Positions 1-7,568 of a DNA stretch of 37,717 nucleotides are shown in pieces. Source of the stretch: Streptomyces cellulosae (GTDB lineage Bacteria; Actinomycetota; Actinomycetes; Streptomycetales; Streptomycetaceae); NCBI RefSeq assembly GCF_000721105.1, contig NZ_JOEV01000065.1:1-37717 (forward strand). The letters run 5' to 3'. The stretch's first letter is position 1. The number at the start of each line of letters is the position of its first letter. The notes under the pieces are model-generated. The model had not been told where the DNA came from, did not search any database, and saw only the letters and a list, made by a program, of their open reading frames with translations. The position numbers and the translations under genes are program-made.

Positions 1-2160
1 CTGCTCCCCGGTGCTCCCGGTGGCCAGCAGGTCGCCGCGCACGTCGGTGACGATGACCATGGCGTCCTTGACCGGGCTGCCGCTGTGAGCGGCACGGACG
101 AGACCGGTCAGGCCGCTGGTGCCGGACAGGAGGATGTCGTACGAGACCGGCTCGGTGCCCACCACGACCGTGGAGGCCTGCGGCTGGAAGCCGTCCGCCG
201 ACGCGATCAGCACGTACGACCCCGCACCCGGCGCGTCCACCGAGTAGGAACCGTCGCCCTGCGCGACCGCCCGGCCCAACTGCCGTCCGCCCAGCGAGAT
301 CAGGGTGACCGCGGCCTGCGGCACGGGAGCGGACTCCGCGCCCCGCACGAACCCGTGCACCGCGACCCCGCCGGAGGAACCCGCGGACTCCTCGGACCGC
401 GCGATCGTGGCGACGGTGGTGAGCCGCTGCGTGCCCTCGGGGCCCTCCTCGGCCGAGGAGCCGGTGACCGCCCAGCTCGGCACGCGCTCCCCGGCGGGAG
501 CCTGCGCCTCGGCCGGAGTCTGCACCCCGGCGGCCTGCGCCGGAGCGGCCTGCGCCGCGGTCTCGGGCGAAGCGTCCTGCGCCAGTGCGCCCTTCGTCTT
601 CAGCGGGACCTCCTTGATGAACAGCGTGATGAGGAAGGCGAGCAGCGCCAGGGCCGCCGCGATCAGGAAGACGTCGGCGATGCCGTGGCCGTACGCGCTC
701 TCCATGACCGTGCGCAGCGGCGCGGGCAGCTTGTCCATGTCCGGGATGGAGTCGCTGGAGCTCGAACCGGCCGCGAGGGACGCGTACTTGGGGCCGAGAC
801 CGGCGATGCCGTCCTTGGCGTAGTCACCGATGCGGTCGGCCATCACGGCACCGAGCGCCGAGACGCCCATCGCACCGCCGAGGGACCGGAAGAAGGTGAC
901 CGTGGAGCTGGCCGAGCCGAGGTCCTTGGGGTCGACCTGGTTCTGCGTGGAGAGCACCAGGTTCTGCATCATCATGCCGACGCCGAGACCGAGGAGGGCC
1001 ATGAAGAGGGCGACCTTCCAGTAGTCCGTGTCGTAGCGGATGGTGCCCAGCAGGCCGAGGCCCGCCGTGATGAGGACGCCGCCGCTGACCAGCCAGGCCT
1101 TCCACTTGCCGGTGCGGGTGATGAACTGCCCGGAGACGGTGGAGGAGACGAACAGACCGCCGATCATCGGGATCGTCATGACGCCCGACATGGTCGGGGA
1201 CTTGTCCCGGGCCAGCTGGAAGTACTGGGCGAAGAACACCGTGCCGGAGAACATCGCGACGCCGACGAACATCGAGGCGAGGGACGACAGGGTGATGGTG
1301 CGGTTGCGGAACAGCCGCAGCGGGATGATCGGTTCCTTGGCCCTGGACTCGACGAGCACGAAGATCAGGCCGAGCACGATCGAGCCGGCGACCATCGCGT
1401 AGGTCTGCCAGGACAGCCAGTCGTACTTGTCGCCGGCGAAGGTGACCCACACCAGCAGCAGGGAGACGGCGGCGGAGATGAAGAACGCGCCGGCCCAGTC
1501 GACCTTCACGTCCCGCTTGACGACGGGCAGGTGCAGGGTCTTCTGCAGCACGATCAGTGCGATGACGGCGAAGGGGACACCGACGTAGAAGCACCAGCGC
1601 CAGCCCAGCCACGAGGTGTCGGTGATGACACCGCCGAGCAGCGGGCCGCCGACGGTGGCGACGGCGAAGGTGGCGCCGAGGTAGCCGGAGTAACGCCCGC
1701 GCTCACGCGGGGAGATCATCGCCGCCATCACGATCTGCGCGAGGGCGGACAGACCGCCGACGCCGACGCCCTGCACGACACGGCAGGCGATCAGCATGCC
1801 GGGGTTCTGCGACAGACCCGCCGCCGCCGATCCCAGCACGTAGACGACCAGCGCTAGCTGGACGAGCGCCTTCTTGTTGTAGAGGTCGGCGAGCTTGCCC
1901 CACAGGGGAGTTGTCGCGGTCATCGCCAGCAGGGTGGCGGTGACGACCCAGGTGTAGGCGGACTGGCCGCCGCCGAGGTCGCCGATGATCTCCGGGAGGG
2001 CGTTCGAGACGATCGTGGACGACAGGATCGCCACGAACATCCCGAGCAGCAGCCCGGAGAGCGCCTCCATGATCTGCCGGTGCGTCATCGGAGTGCCGTC
2101 GGGGGCCCCTTCCGAGTGCCTGGCGTGGGCCCGCACACCGGCTGGTGTGGTCGTTGCCAT
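1..2160 (-). CDS. DHA2-family MFS drug exporter with C-terminal carboxypeptidase-regulatory-like tail (partial)
   Basis: Proton-driven multidrug exporter of the EmrB/QacA (DHA2) type in the cytoplasmic membrane. The reading frame is open from the ATG at 2158-2160 to the window edge, giving 720 codons with no stop, so the C-terminus is missing. Residues about 30-510 hold 14 predicted membrane segments, with the family motif GKLADLYNKK after TM2 and RVVQGVGVGG in TM4. After the last segment comes an Ala/Gln/Pro-rich linker and then beta-rich repeats (HGFVRGAESAPVPQA, GLVRAAHSGSPVKDA) that resemble carboxypeptidase regulatory-like folds. An AAGGAAG ribosome site precedes the start. The marR gene ends 13 bases upstream, so the two form one operon and the exporter is probably induced when the MarR protein binds its ligand. 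The substrate cannot be read from sequence. Confidence 0.9.
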   Translation of the reverse strand, partial: MATTTPAGVRAHARHSEGAPDGTPMTHRQIMEALSGLLLGMFVAILSSTIVSNALPEIIGDLGGGQSAYTWVVTATLLAMTATTPLWGKLADLYNKKALVQLALVVYVLGSAAAGLSQNPGMLIACRVVQGVGVGGLSALAQIVMAAMISPRERGRYSGYLGATFAVATVGGPLLGGVITDTSWLGWRWCFYVGVPFAVIALIVLQKTLHLPVVKRDVKVDWAGAFFISAAVSLLLVWVTFAGDKYDWLSWQTYAMVAGSIVLGLIFVLVESRAKEPIIPLRLFRNRTITLSSLASMFVGVAMFSGTVFFAQYFQLARDKSPTMSGVMTIPMIGGLFVSSTVSGQFITRTGKWKAWLVSGGVLITAGLGLLGTIRYDTDYWKVALFMALLGLGVGMMMQNLVLSTQNQVDPKDLGSASSTVTFFRSLGGAMGVSALGAVMADRIGDYAKDGIAGLGPKYASLAAGSSSSDSIPDMDKLPAPLRTVMESAYGHGIADVFLIAAALALLAFLITLFIKEVPLKTKGALAQDASPETAAQAAPAQAAGVQTPAEAQAPAGERVPSWAVTGSSAEEGPEGTQRLTTVATIARSEESAGSSGGVAVHGFVRGAESAPVPQAAVTLISLGGRQLGRAVAQGDGSYSVDAPGAGSYVLIASADGFQPQASTVVVGTEPVSYDILLSGTSGLTGLVRAAHSGSPVKDAMVIVTDVRGDLLATGSTGEQ

Positions 2161-2173
2161 GGACTTCCTTCTC

Positions 2174-2692
2174 TTACGTGGTGATCGCGGGTGTACGGGT
2201 GGACCGGTCCGTGGACCGTTCGAGCAAGGGCGCGGTGGGCGGCCGGGGTTCCGGGTGCGCGGTTCGGCAGTCGTCGAAACTTGCTCTGAGCCGCGTCATG
2301 AGTTGGGTGAGCTGTCCGACCTCGTCATCGGTCCAGTCGCTCAGCCGTTCGGCGAGCATGTCGCAGGTCCGCCGCGTCAACTCGTCCATCCGGTCCCGTC
2401 CCGCGGGCGTGAGGTGCAGGATGCGTGAACGTTTGTCCGCCGGGTCGGGGAAGCGCTCGATCCAGCCGCGCTCGGCCACGTGGGCCACATGCCGACTGGT
2501 GACGGACATGTCCACGGCCAGCAGTTCGGCGAGCTTGCTCATGCGCATGTCCCCGTGGCGCCCGAGAAGCGTCAGTACGGCGGCGGAGCCACTGGGGCAG
2601 TCGGACGGCAGGATCCGTCCCATCTCCCTGCGTACGGCGCCGAAGGCGCTGAACTGACGGATCAGCTCCTCGTACTGCACGTGCTCGGCCAT
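2174..2692 (-). CDS. MarR-family transcriptional regulator
   Basis: Winged-helix repressor of 172 residues, usual length for the family plus a Pro/Thr-rich tail of about 25 residues. The DNA-binding core spans residues about 40-110: MRMSKLAELLAVDMSVTSRHV is the helix-turn-helix, and the wing contains DPADKRSRILHLTPAGR, a hallmark MarR stretch. The start ATG is preceded by GGGAGGT at good spacing. It is the first gene of an operon with the exporter that follows 13 bases on, which is the standard self-regulated MarR/efflux arrangement. A perfect 7-base inverted repeat at 2719-2742, overlapping the likely promoter, is the probable operator. The ligand is unknown. Confidence 0.9.
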   Translation of the reverse strand: MAEHVQYEELIRQFSAFGAVRREMGRILPSDCPSGSAAVLTLLGRHGDMRMSKLAELLAVDMSVTSRHVAHVAERGWIERFPDPADKRSRILHLTPAGRDRMDELTRRTCDMLAERLSDWTDDEVGQLTQLMTRLRASFDDCRTAHPEPRPPTAPLLERSTDRSTRTPAITT

Positions 2693-2718
2693 CGCACCTC
2701 CCGTGTTCGTTGCTTAGG

Positions 2719-2742
2719 GCAACCATAGGAGTTGTTGGTTGC
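2719..2742. promoter_or_regulatory. Probable MarR operator overlapping the marR-exporter promoter
   Basis: GCAACCA (2719-2725) and TGGTTGC (2736-2742) form a perfect inverted repeat with a 10-base spacer. Reading the minus strand, TTGCCT and TATGGT, 18 bases apart, form a plausible -35/-10 pair that overlaps the repeat about 30 bases before the marR start. The position fits autorepression. Inferred from symmetry and location only. Confidence 0.55.
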
Positions 2743-2849
2743 TACAGGCAAATGAAGTCGGGGGCTGCGAGACAAAAACTTGGCAAAGGCAAGTATTACG
2801 GAAGTAAATATGCAGGTGGTATGAGGTGATCCGGTGCCTCGGCCCACAC

Positions 2850-2886
2850 TTGGGTCCCCTCCGGGGATTCGCTAGGGTCTCGGGGC
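2850..2886 (+). promoter_or_regulatory. Vegetative-type promoter giving a probably leaderless transcript
   Basis: TTGGGT (2850-2855), a 17-base spacer and TAGGGT (2873-2878) lie such that the expected transcription start falls at or next to the ATG at 2887. No ribosome site is needed or clearly present, so a leaderless mRNA is likely. Confidence 0.5.
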
Positions 2887-3087
2887 ATGGCTAACACCCA
2901 GGGCCCCCAGGGCACCAACGACCCCGCCGGCAGCACCCAGATGTTCCGCGCGTTCGTCGACGAGGCCGCCCCGCGGGGCCGCCAGCAGCAGACGGCATCC
3001 TCCGGCGGTCCCCGCCTGGGCCTGATCATCGGCGTGATCGCCGCGGTGGCGATCGTCGCGGCGGTGGCCTGGCTGGCGATGAAGTAA
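2887..3087 (+). CDS. Small single-pass membrane protein, function unknown
   Basis: A 66-residue protein with a polar N-terminal half (Gln, Gly, Ala-rich, about residues 1-42) followed by one strongly hydrophobic helix (GLIIGVIAAVAIVAAVAWLA) ending in MK. The topology suggests a C-terminally anchored (tail-anchored-like) protein with its N-terminus in the cytoplasm. Codon use is typical of the surrounding chromosome, and a good -35/-10 pair sits directly ahead of the ATG. It stands alone, divergent from marR and convergent with the lipoprotein gene. I do not recognise a named family; short proteins of this layout are common in Streptomyces. Confidence 0.7.
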   Translation: MANTQGPQGTNDPAGSTQMFRAFVDEAAPRGRQQQTASSGGPRLGLIIGVIAAVAIVAAVAWLAMK

Positions 3088-3142
3088 CCGGACTGAAGCA
3101 ACCGCCTTCGACCGGGCTCGACCAACCGCCTCGCCAGGGCAC

Positions 3143-3922
3143 CTACTTCCACTGGACGGACACGTCCCGCGTCTCCACGTGCATGCCGATCGGTACGCGC
3201 CAGGCGTCGGCGCACACCGTCCAGGTCCTCTCCTTCCGTGCCCCGGCCTCGATCGGGGCGGGGAGCGCCACGGTGGACTCGAGCGTCGCCCAGTCGATGC
3301 CGAGTGCGCCGATGACGTGCGTCCCGAAGGTCACGGTGCCCGAACGCACCGCGGATCCCCCGGTGTTGCGCACGACGAGCGTCACGTCCTCGCACCAGCG
3401 CTTGTCCGTGGCCTTCCGCACGGGCGCGCTCACCGCCAGGACGCCGGGCGACGACGGGGGTGGACCAGGCGTCGTACGACCGGACTCGGCGCCCGGGGAC
3501 GACGGTGACGGCGGGCTGTCGCCGGCGCCGGCGGGTGGCTCGGGCTGCCGGGGGCTCGCCGGAGTGTGGCCCGCCGAGACACGGCCTGCCGGCGTACGGC
3601 CCACCGAAGTGCCGCTCCAGCTGGACGAGGGGCTCTTGCCCGGAGACCCTGTCGCCGGCGTCTTCGTCTTCGTCTTCGTCGTCTTCGTCTTCGGCCCCGG
3701 CTTCGGCGCGCTCTCGTCGAGCGGGATCAGCCGCACATCCCCCGTCGGCGTCACCGCCGTACGCGAAGGCCGGGGCGCGCCGCCCGCAGGGCCCGTCGCG
3801 GTGTAGCCCTCACCGCCCCCGCCGCCCGCGCACGCGGCCAGGACGCCGCCCAGACAGACGAAGGCCGCCGACGCGCCGATGAAGGCGCTCCGACGGCCTT
3901 GTGTCGATGTCGCTCGAAGCAT
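3143..3922 (-). CDS. Secreted lipoprotein with Pro/Ser/Thr-rich linker, function unknown
   Basis: A 259-residue lipoprotein. Residues 1-31 are a signal peptide with a short basic start, a hydrophobic core and the lipobox VLAAC; the Cys would be lipidated, placing the protein on the outer face of the membrane. Residues about 35-160 are a low-complexity linker (KTKTTKTKTKT and many Pro/Ser/Gly) that may span the cell wall. Residues about 165-259 form a compact beta-rich domain with a Cys pair (WCEDVTLVVRN and WTVCADAW) that could form a disulfide. It starts 71 bases after the sigN-like gene ends on the same strand, so it may be read from that transcript. No catalytic motif is visible. Confidence 0.75.
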   Translation of the reverse strand: MLRATSTQGRRSAFIGASAAFVCLGGVLAACAGGGGGEGYTATGPAGGAPRPSRTAVTPTGDVRLIPLDESAPKPGPKTKTTKTKTKTPATGSPGKSPSSSWSGTSVGRTPAGRVSAGHTPASPRQPEPPAGAGDSPPSPSSPGAESGRTTPGPPPSSPGVLAVSAPVRKATDKRWCEDVTLVVRNTGGSAVRSGTVTFGTHVIGALGIDWATLESTVALPAPIEAGARKERTWTVCADAWRVPIGMHVETRDVSVQWK

Positions 3923-3993
3923 CGCGCCATGGTGGCTGACACTCCGTCAAAGAGGAACCCTCGCGACGCTCCCGGGCGGACCCAGGACGGACC

Positions 3994-4875
3994 TCAGTCC
4001 GAGATGAGGCCTTCCCGCAGCTGCGACAGGGTCCGCGTCAGCAGCCGGGAGACGTGCATCTGGGAGATGCCGACCTCCTCGCCGATCTGCGACTGGGTCA
4101 TGTTCGCGAAGAAACGCAGCATGATGATCTGCCGCTCGCGCGGCGGGAGCTTGGCCAGCAGGGGCTTGAGGGACTCGCGGTACTCGACCCCCTCCAGGGC
4201 GGTGTCCTCGTACCCGAGACGGTCCGCGAGGGAGCCCTCGCCGCCGTCGTCCTCCGGGGCCGGGGAGTCCAGCGAGGAGGCGGTGTACGCGTTGCCGACC
4301 GCGAGGCCGTCGACGACGTCCTCCTCCGACACCCCGAGCACCGTGGCCAGTTCGGCCACCGTGGGCGACCGGTCCAGCTTCTGGGAGAGCTCGTCGCTGG
4401 CCTTGGTGAGGGCGAGCCGCAGTTCCTGGAGGCGGCGCGGGACGCGGACCGACCAGGAGGTGTCGCGGAAGAACCGCTTGATCTCACCGACCACCGTCGG
4501 CATCGCGAAGGTCGGGAACTCCACGCCCCGTTCGCAGTCGAAACGGTCGATCGCCTTGATCAGGCCGATGGTGCCGACCTGGACGATGTCCTCCATCGGC
4601 TCGTTGCGCGAGCGGAAGCGTGCTGCGGCGTACCGCACCAGCGGGAGGTTGAGCTCGATGAGGGTGTCCCGGACGTACGCACGCTCGGGGCTGTTCTCGT
4701 CCAGTGCGGCGAGCCGCAGGAAAAGGGAGCGGGACAGGGTGCGGGTGTTGATGGCCTCCGGAGCAGGGAGGGCGGGAGCCGGCGCGGCCTCGACCGCCGT
4801 TACTTCGTCGAGCGCGGGCGCAGCCTCGCTCTTTGTGAGCGTGAGCACCTTCGAGCTGCCCTTGTCTGCGGACAT
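3994..4875 (-). CDS. sigN: SigB/SigF/SigG-type RNA polymerase sigma factor (sigN-like by position)
   Basis: Alternative sigma factor of 293 residues, normal for the group-3 SigB/SigF/SigG clade that directs stress and sporulation genes in Streptomyces. Region 2 contains [20 protein letters not shown] and [10 protein letters not shown] (core binding and -10 recognition), followed by [19 protein letters not shown]; region 3 contains [18 protein letters not shown]; region 4 contains [21 protein letters not shown] and the [19 protein letters not shown] for -35 binding. The ATG at 4873-4875 has AAGGGGGTG just upstream; the frame stays open further upstream but without sigma homology. It lies immediately after a second, related sigma gene. 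The symbol rests on my memory that S. coelicolor has sigN next to sigF at the equivalent locus; names in this clade are easily swapped. Such factors are usually held by an anti-sigma kinase, not encoded nearby. Confidence 0.85.
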   Translation of the reverse strand: MSADKGSSKVLTLTKSEAAPALDEVTAVEAAPAPALPAPEAINTRTLSRSLFLRLAALDENSPERAYVRDTLIELNLPLVRYAAARFRSRNEPMEDIVQVGTIGLIKAIDRFDCERGVEFPTFAMPTVVGEIKRFFRDTSWSVRVPRRLQELRLALTKASDELSQKLDRSPTVAELATVLGVSEEDVVDGLAVGNAYTASSLDSPAPEDDGGEGSLADRLGYEDTALEGVEYRESLKPLLAKLPPRERQIIMLRFFANMTQSQIGEEVGISQMHVSRLLTRTLSQLREGLISD

Positions 4876-5013
4876 GCCACCCCCTTTGGGTCGCGGGACG
4901 GTCGCGGCGGACGCTCCCGTCTGGGGAACGCAGCCTTCACCTGAATACCGGAGCCGAAGCCCCGGCAAACGCTCTTCCGGCAGAATGTCACATGTCGGCA
5001 ACACGCTGTAGTG

Positions 5014-5027
5014 ACATGTCGACATGT
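5014..5027. promoter_or_regulatory. Palindrome upstream of the sigN-like gene, possible operator
   Basis: ACATGTCGACATGT is a perfect 14-base palindrome about 140 bases upstream of the sigma start. Another CACATGTCGG copy of the half-site sits at about 4990-4999. Repeated half-sites suggest a dimeric regulator, but the protein is unknown. Confidence 0.4.
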
Positions 5028-5147
5028 GAGATGTGAATACGCCCTGGATAAAGGGGGTCTGACGGTTTTCTGACGCGGGGGCTCCGGCATCCTCGCTGGT
5101 GAGCGATTCGCTCGGGACGGTGATCTGTCGAGCGCGTATGCGATTAA

Positions 5148-5163
5148 GGGCTCCTCGGAGCCC
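5148..5163 (-). terminator. Hairpin after the sigF-like gene
   Basis: GGGCTCC (5148-5154) and GGAGCCC (5157-5163) form a perfect 7-bp stem; on the minus strand it is followed by TTAAT. It lies about 60 bases past the sigF-like stop, so it may end or weaken transcription before the sigN-like gene. Confidence 0.45.
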
Positions 5164-5185
5164 TCTGGACCCCGATCCAGGCCTG

Positions 5186-5221
5186 GTTCCGGACCTCGTT
5201 CCGGACCTCGTTCCGGACCTC
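5186..5221. repeat. Three exact tandem copies of a 12-base unit
   Basis: GTTCCGGACCTC is repeated three times without interruption (5186-5197, 5198-5209, 5210-5221), ending three bases from the stop codon of the sigF-like gene. TCCGGA within each unit is itself a palindrome. The copies look like slippage products; no function can be read. Confidence 0.8.
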
Positions 5222-5224
5222 GCG

Positions 5225-6127
5225 CTATGCCTCGATCCGGTTGGCGGAGCGCAGCCGCTGGAAGCTGCGCGCGAGGAGCCGCGAGACGTGCATCTGGGAC
5301 ACCCCGAGTTCCGCGCTGATCTGCGACTGGGTGAGATTGCTGTAGTAGCGCAGCAGCAGAATTCGCTGTTCGCGTTCAGGCAACTGGACGAGCAGGTGCC
5401 GGACAAGGTCGCGGTGCTCGACGCCGTCCAGGGCCGGGTCCTCGTAGCCGAGCCGGTCCAGCAGTCCCGGCAGTCCGTCGCCCTCCTGCGCGGCCTCCAG
5501 CGAGGTGGCGTGGTACGAACGCCCGGCCTCGATGCAGGACAGCACCTCGTCCTCGGTGATGCGCAGCCGCTCGGCGATCTCGGAGGTGGTCGGGGTGCGC
5601 CCGAAGGCGGTCGTCAGGTCCTCGGTCGCGCCGTTGACCTGCACCCACAGCTCGTGCAGCCGGCGCGGTACGTGGACCGTGCGGACGTTGTCCCGGAAGT
5701 ACCGTTTGATCTCGCCGATCACCGTCGGCATCGCGAAGGTCGGGAACTGCACGCCCCGGTCCGGGTCGAAGCGGTCGATGGCGTTGATGAGGCCGATGGT
5801 GCCGACCTGGATGACGTCCTCCATCGGCTCGTTGCGGGAGCGGAAGCGGGCGGCCGCGTAGCGCACGAGCGGGAGGTTGGCCTCGATGAGCGCCCCGCGC
5901 ACCCGGGTGTGCTCCGGCGTGCCGGGCGTGAGGTCCTTGAGCTGGGCGAAGAGCACCTGGGTGAGGGCCCGGGTGTCGGCACCACGACTCCGCTGTGGTG
6001 CGGCTGCCGCGACGTCAGGGTCATCGACGACCTCGATGACCTCGACGACCTCGGTGACCTCGGTGACTTCCTGGGGCGGCGCAGTACTGGCCGACACGGT
6101 CAACGCCACCTCTTCATCGGTCTGCAT
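5225..6127 (-). CDS. sigF: SigB/SigF/SigG-type RNA polymerase sigma factor (sigF-like)
   Basis: A 300-residue alternative sigma factor closely related to its downstream neighbour. Region 2: [36 protein letters not shown] and [19 protein letters not shown]. Region 3: [18 protein letters not shown]. Region 4: [21 protein letters not shown] with [19 protein letters not shown]. The first 45 residues are variable and rich in Val/Glu/Asp ([15 protein letters not shown]), a low-complexity stretch reflected in a GAGGTCG-like DNA repeat. In S. coelicolor the sigF gene at this locus is needed for spore maturation; the name here rests on that recalled position plus clade membership. It is transcribed toward the sigN-like gene with a 349-base gap. 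No anti-sigma or anti-anti-sigma gene is adjacent. Confidence 0.85.
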   Translation of the reverse strand: MQTDEEVALTVSASTAPPQEVTEVTEVVEVIEVVDDPDVAAAAPQRSRGADTRALTQVLFAQLKDLTPGTPEHTRVRGALIEANLPLVRYAAARFRSRNEPMEDVIQVGTIGLINAIDRFDPDRGVQFPTFAMPTVIGEIKRYFRDNVRTVHVPRRLHELWVQVNGATEDLTTAFGRTPTTSEIAERLRITEDEVLSCIEAGRSYHATSLEAAQEGDGLPGLLDRLGYEDPALDGVEHRDLVRHLLVQLPEREQRILLLRYYSNLTQSQISAELGVSQMHVSRLLARSFQRLRSANRIEA

Positions 6128-6235
6128 CGGTCAACTCATCCATCAAAAGCGGTCATAGCATCACAAGACATGTGCACTGTGTGCAAGCACCGCATAACGC
6201 CGTGTTGAGGGAAGAGTTGGCATGCGAAGCGGAAA

Positions 6236-6262
6236 AGCCCCCCGCGATTCCGGCGGGGGGCT
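6236..6262 (-). terminator. Strong intrinsic terminator after the Dabb gene
   Basis: AGCCCCCCGC (6236-6245) pairs perfectly with GCGGGGGGCT (6253-6262) across a 7-base loop; on the minus strand the stem is followed by TTTTCC. It sits 20 bases past the Dabb stop and separates that operon from the sigF-like gene. Confidence 0.85.
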
Positions 6263-6282
6263 GTGAGGCGGGGGAGCGGGTC

Positions 6283-6576
6283 CTAGTACTCGTAGTCCGC
6301 GATCACCCAAGTGGCGAACTCTTTCCACAGGGCCACGCCCGCCTGGTGCTCAGGGTGCTCCACGTAGCGGCGCAGCGCCGCCGCGTCCTCGAAGCCGGAG
6401 TTGATGGCGAAGTCGTAGGCGATGGGGCGGTCGCTGAGGTTCCAGCCGGTCTCCCAGAAGCGGATCTCGGGGATCTTGCCGTCGAGTGACCGGAAGGCCT
6501 CCTCGCCCTTCACCACGCGCGGATCGTCGCGTTCGACGCCCTCGTCGAGCTTGAAGAGGACCAGGTGGCGGATCAT
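6283..6576 (-). CDS. Dabb-family (stress-responsive A/B barrel) protein
   Basis: A 97-residue protein matching the dimeric alpha-beta barrel Dabb family: it begins MIRHLVLFKL, has the central WNLSDRPIAYDFAINSGF strand-helix-strand region, and ends with HPEHQAGVALWKEFATWVIADYEY, where the HPEH/H motif is characteristic. Members act as small-molecule binding or oligomeric proteins, some in stress responses and some as polyketide cyclases; no partner pathway is visible here. The ATG has AGGAGGAG eight bases upstream, and that ribosome site overlaps the end of the upstream 58-residue gene, so the two are translationally close and co-transcribed. Ends at a strong terminator. Confidence 0.88.
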   Translation of the reverse strand: MIRHLVLFKLDEGVERDDPRVVKGEEAFRSLDGKIPEIRFWETGWNLSDRPIAYDFAINSGFEDAAALRRYVEHPEHQAGVALWKEFATWVIADYEY

Positions 6577-6587
6577 GTGCGCTCCTC

Positions 6588-6764
6588 CTACTTCGCCCCG
6601 TCGGCGAGCCAGGTGAAGAAGTCGCCGACGGACTTGGCGGCGTCCGATATGCCCTCGAAGGCTATCTGGACGTAGTCGGCGGCCTTGGCCGGGTCCGTGA
6701 TGATCACATAGAGCACGAAGACCACGACGACGTAGACGGCGATCTTCTTCGAGTTCACCGCCAT
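6588..6764 (-). CDS. Small single-helix membrane protein
   Basis: A 58-residue protein with a short basic start (MAVNSKK), one hydrophobic helix (IAVYVVVVFVLYVII, about residues 8-22) and an amphipathic C-terminal half (DYVQIAFEGISDAAKSVGDFF). The chosen ATG at 6762-6764 has AAGGAGG at ideal spacing; an upstream in-frame start lacks one. It is the first gene of a two-gene operon with the Dabb protein, 11 bases apart. I recognise it only as a type commonly found in Streptomyces genomes; function unknown. Confidence 0.75.
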   Translation of the reverse strand: MAVNSKKIAVYVVVVFVLYVIITDPAKAADYVQIAFEGISDAAKSVGDFFTWLADGAK

Positions 6765-6821
6765 CGCGGCCTCCTTGTTTCCCCTGTCGCGGACGAGCCC
6801 AACGCGCGCACATGATCGCAC

Positions 6822-6851
6822 GAAGGGCCCCGTCTGACGACGGGGCCCTTC
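6822..6851 (-). terminator. Terminator of tRNA-Ser(CGA)
   Basis: GAAGGGCCCCGTC (6822-6834) and GACGGGGCCCTTC (6839-6851) form a perfect 13-bp stem with a 4-base loop, five bases past the tRNA 3' end. Confidence 0.85.
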
Positions 6852-6856
6852 TCAAG

Positions 6857-6941
6857 CGGTAGCGGAGGGATTTGAACCCTCGGTGACTTGCGCCACACTC
6901 GCTTTCGAGGCGAGCTCCTTCGGCCGCTCGGACACGCTACC
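6857..6941 (-). tRNA. tRNA-Ser(CGA)
   Basis: An 85-base class II tRNA. The acceptor stem pairs GGTAGCG at the 5' end (6935-6941) with CGCTACC (6858-6864); the discriminator is G. The anticodon arm is CTCGC, loop CTCGAAA, GCGAG, giving anticodon CGA, which reads UCG serine codons. A long variable arm and the T loop TTCAAAT are present, as expected for serine. CCA is not encoded. A strong hairpin terminator follows. Confidence 0.95.
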
Positions 6942-7025
6942 GAGGGAGACTTTACAGCACGGCGGGGCGTGGTTTGAAATCCGTTTCCCGGGCCGGGAAA
7001 TCCGCTTCCCGGGCATGCGCGGCGG

Positions 7026-7568
7026 TCAGCGGGACCGGAAGAAGTGGGTGAGGATCGCGGCGCACTCCTCGGCGAGCACGCCTTCGATCACCTCGGGCCG
7101 ATGGTTGAGCCGCCGGTCGCGTACGACGTCCCAGAGGGAGCCGGCCGCGCCCGCCTTCTCGTCCCGGGCGCCGTAGACCACCCGGTCCACCCGGGACTGC
7201 ACGAGGGCGCCCGCGCACATCGTGCACGGCTCCAGCGTGACGACCAGGGTGCACCCGGACAGCCGCCATTGACCCGCCCGTCGCCCACCACCACCCTCGC
7301 CGGAGGCGTTTCGCGCCGACGCGTTCAACGCGGCGGCGCCCCGCCGGACGGCGAGAACCTCCGCGTGGGCCGTGGGGTCGCCGGTGGCCTCGCGTTCGTT
7401 GTGTCCGGCCGCGAGCACGGTCGTGCCGTCCGGGGCCAGCAGGACGGCGCCGACGGGGACGTCCCCGCCACGGCCGGCCTGCCCTGCCTCGTCCAGGGCG
7501 AGCCGCATCGCGGCCCGCCAGCGGTCGCGTACCGGGTCCGGCGGTCCTGGGAAGCCCTGGTCGGTCAG
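7026..7568 (-). CDS. tadA: tRNA-specific adenosine deaminase TadA
   Basis: Converts adenosine 34 to inosine in the anticodon of tRNA-Arg(ACG) using a zinc-activated water. The cytidine-deaminase fold is clear: GGDVPVGAVLL, the HAE motif (His and catalytic Glu at residues 68 and 70) and PCTMC (Cys 115 and 118) supply the zinc ligands. The C-terminus ends in a helix, ILTHFFRSR. The first ATG (7506-7508) would cut the first helix in half. A CTG at 7566-7568 overlaps the TGA of the preceding gene, has GGAG upstream, and adds DPVRDRWRAAMRLALDEA, matching the helix at the start of E. coli TadA; I prefer this coupled start, but a shorter 160-residue form is possible. A Gly/Arg/Ala-rich insert of about 18 residues (around residues 82-100) is unusual. 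Confidence 0.87.
   Translation of the reverse strand: MTDQGFPGPPDPVRDRWRAAMRLALDEAGQAGRGGDVPVGAVLLAPDGTTVLAAGHNEREATGDPTAHAEVLAVRRGAAALNASARNASGEGGGGRRAGQWRLSGCTLVVTLEPCTMCAGALVQSRVDRVVYGARDEKAGAAGSLWDVVRDRRLNHRPEVIEGVLAEECAAILTHFFRSR

Larger units (their letters stand above)
4876..5224. other. 349-base intergenic region between the two sigma genes
   Basis: No credible gene. It holds, from right to left on the transcribed strand, three tandem 12-base repeats (5186-5221), a terminator-like hairpin (5148-5163), and then a leader with a 14-base palindrome and nearby half-sites (4984-5030) upstream of the sigN-like start. The sigN-like gene therefore probably has its own regulated promoter as well as any read-through. 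Confidence 0.7.

Noticed and set aside
85..1857. 590-codon open frame on the plus strand opposite the drug exporter
   Set aside because: It is the antisense shadow of a high-GC gene; the sequence is Arg/Gly/Asp-rich without any fold, while the minus strand encodes clear membrane helices.
3566..5011. Plus-strand 481-codon frame over the lipoprotein and sigma genes
   Set aside because: Shadow frame; the opposite strand holds sigma regions 2 to 4 with full motifs.
5186..5221. CRISPR-like repeats
   Set aside because: Units are 12 bases, directly adjacent with no spacers, and no cas genes are nearby.
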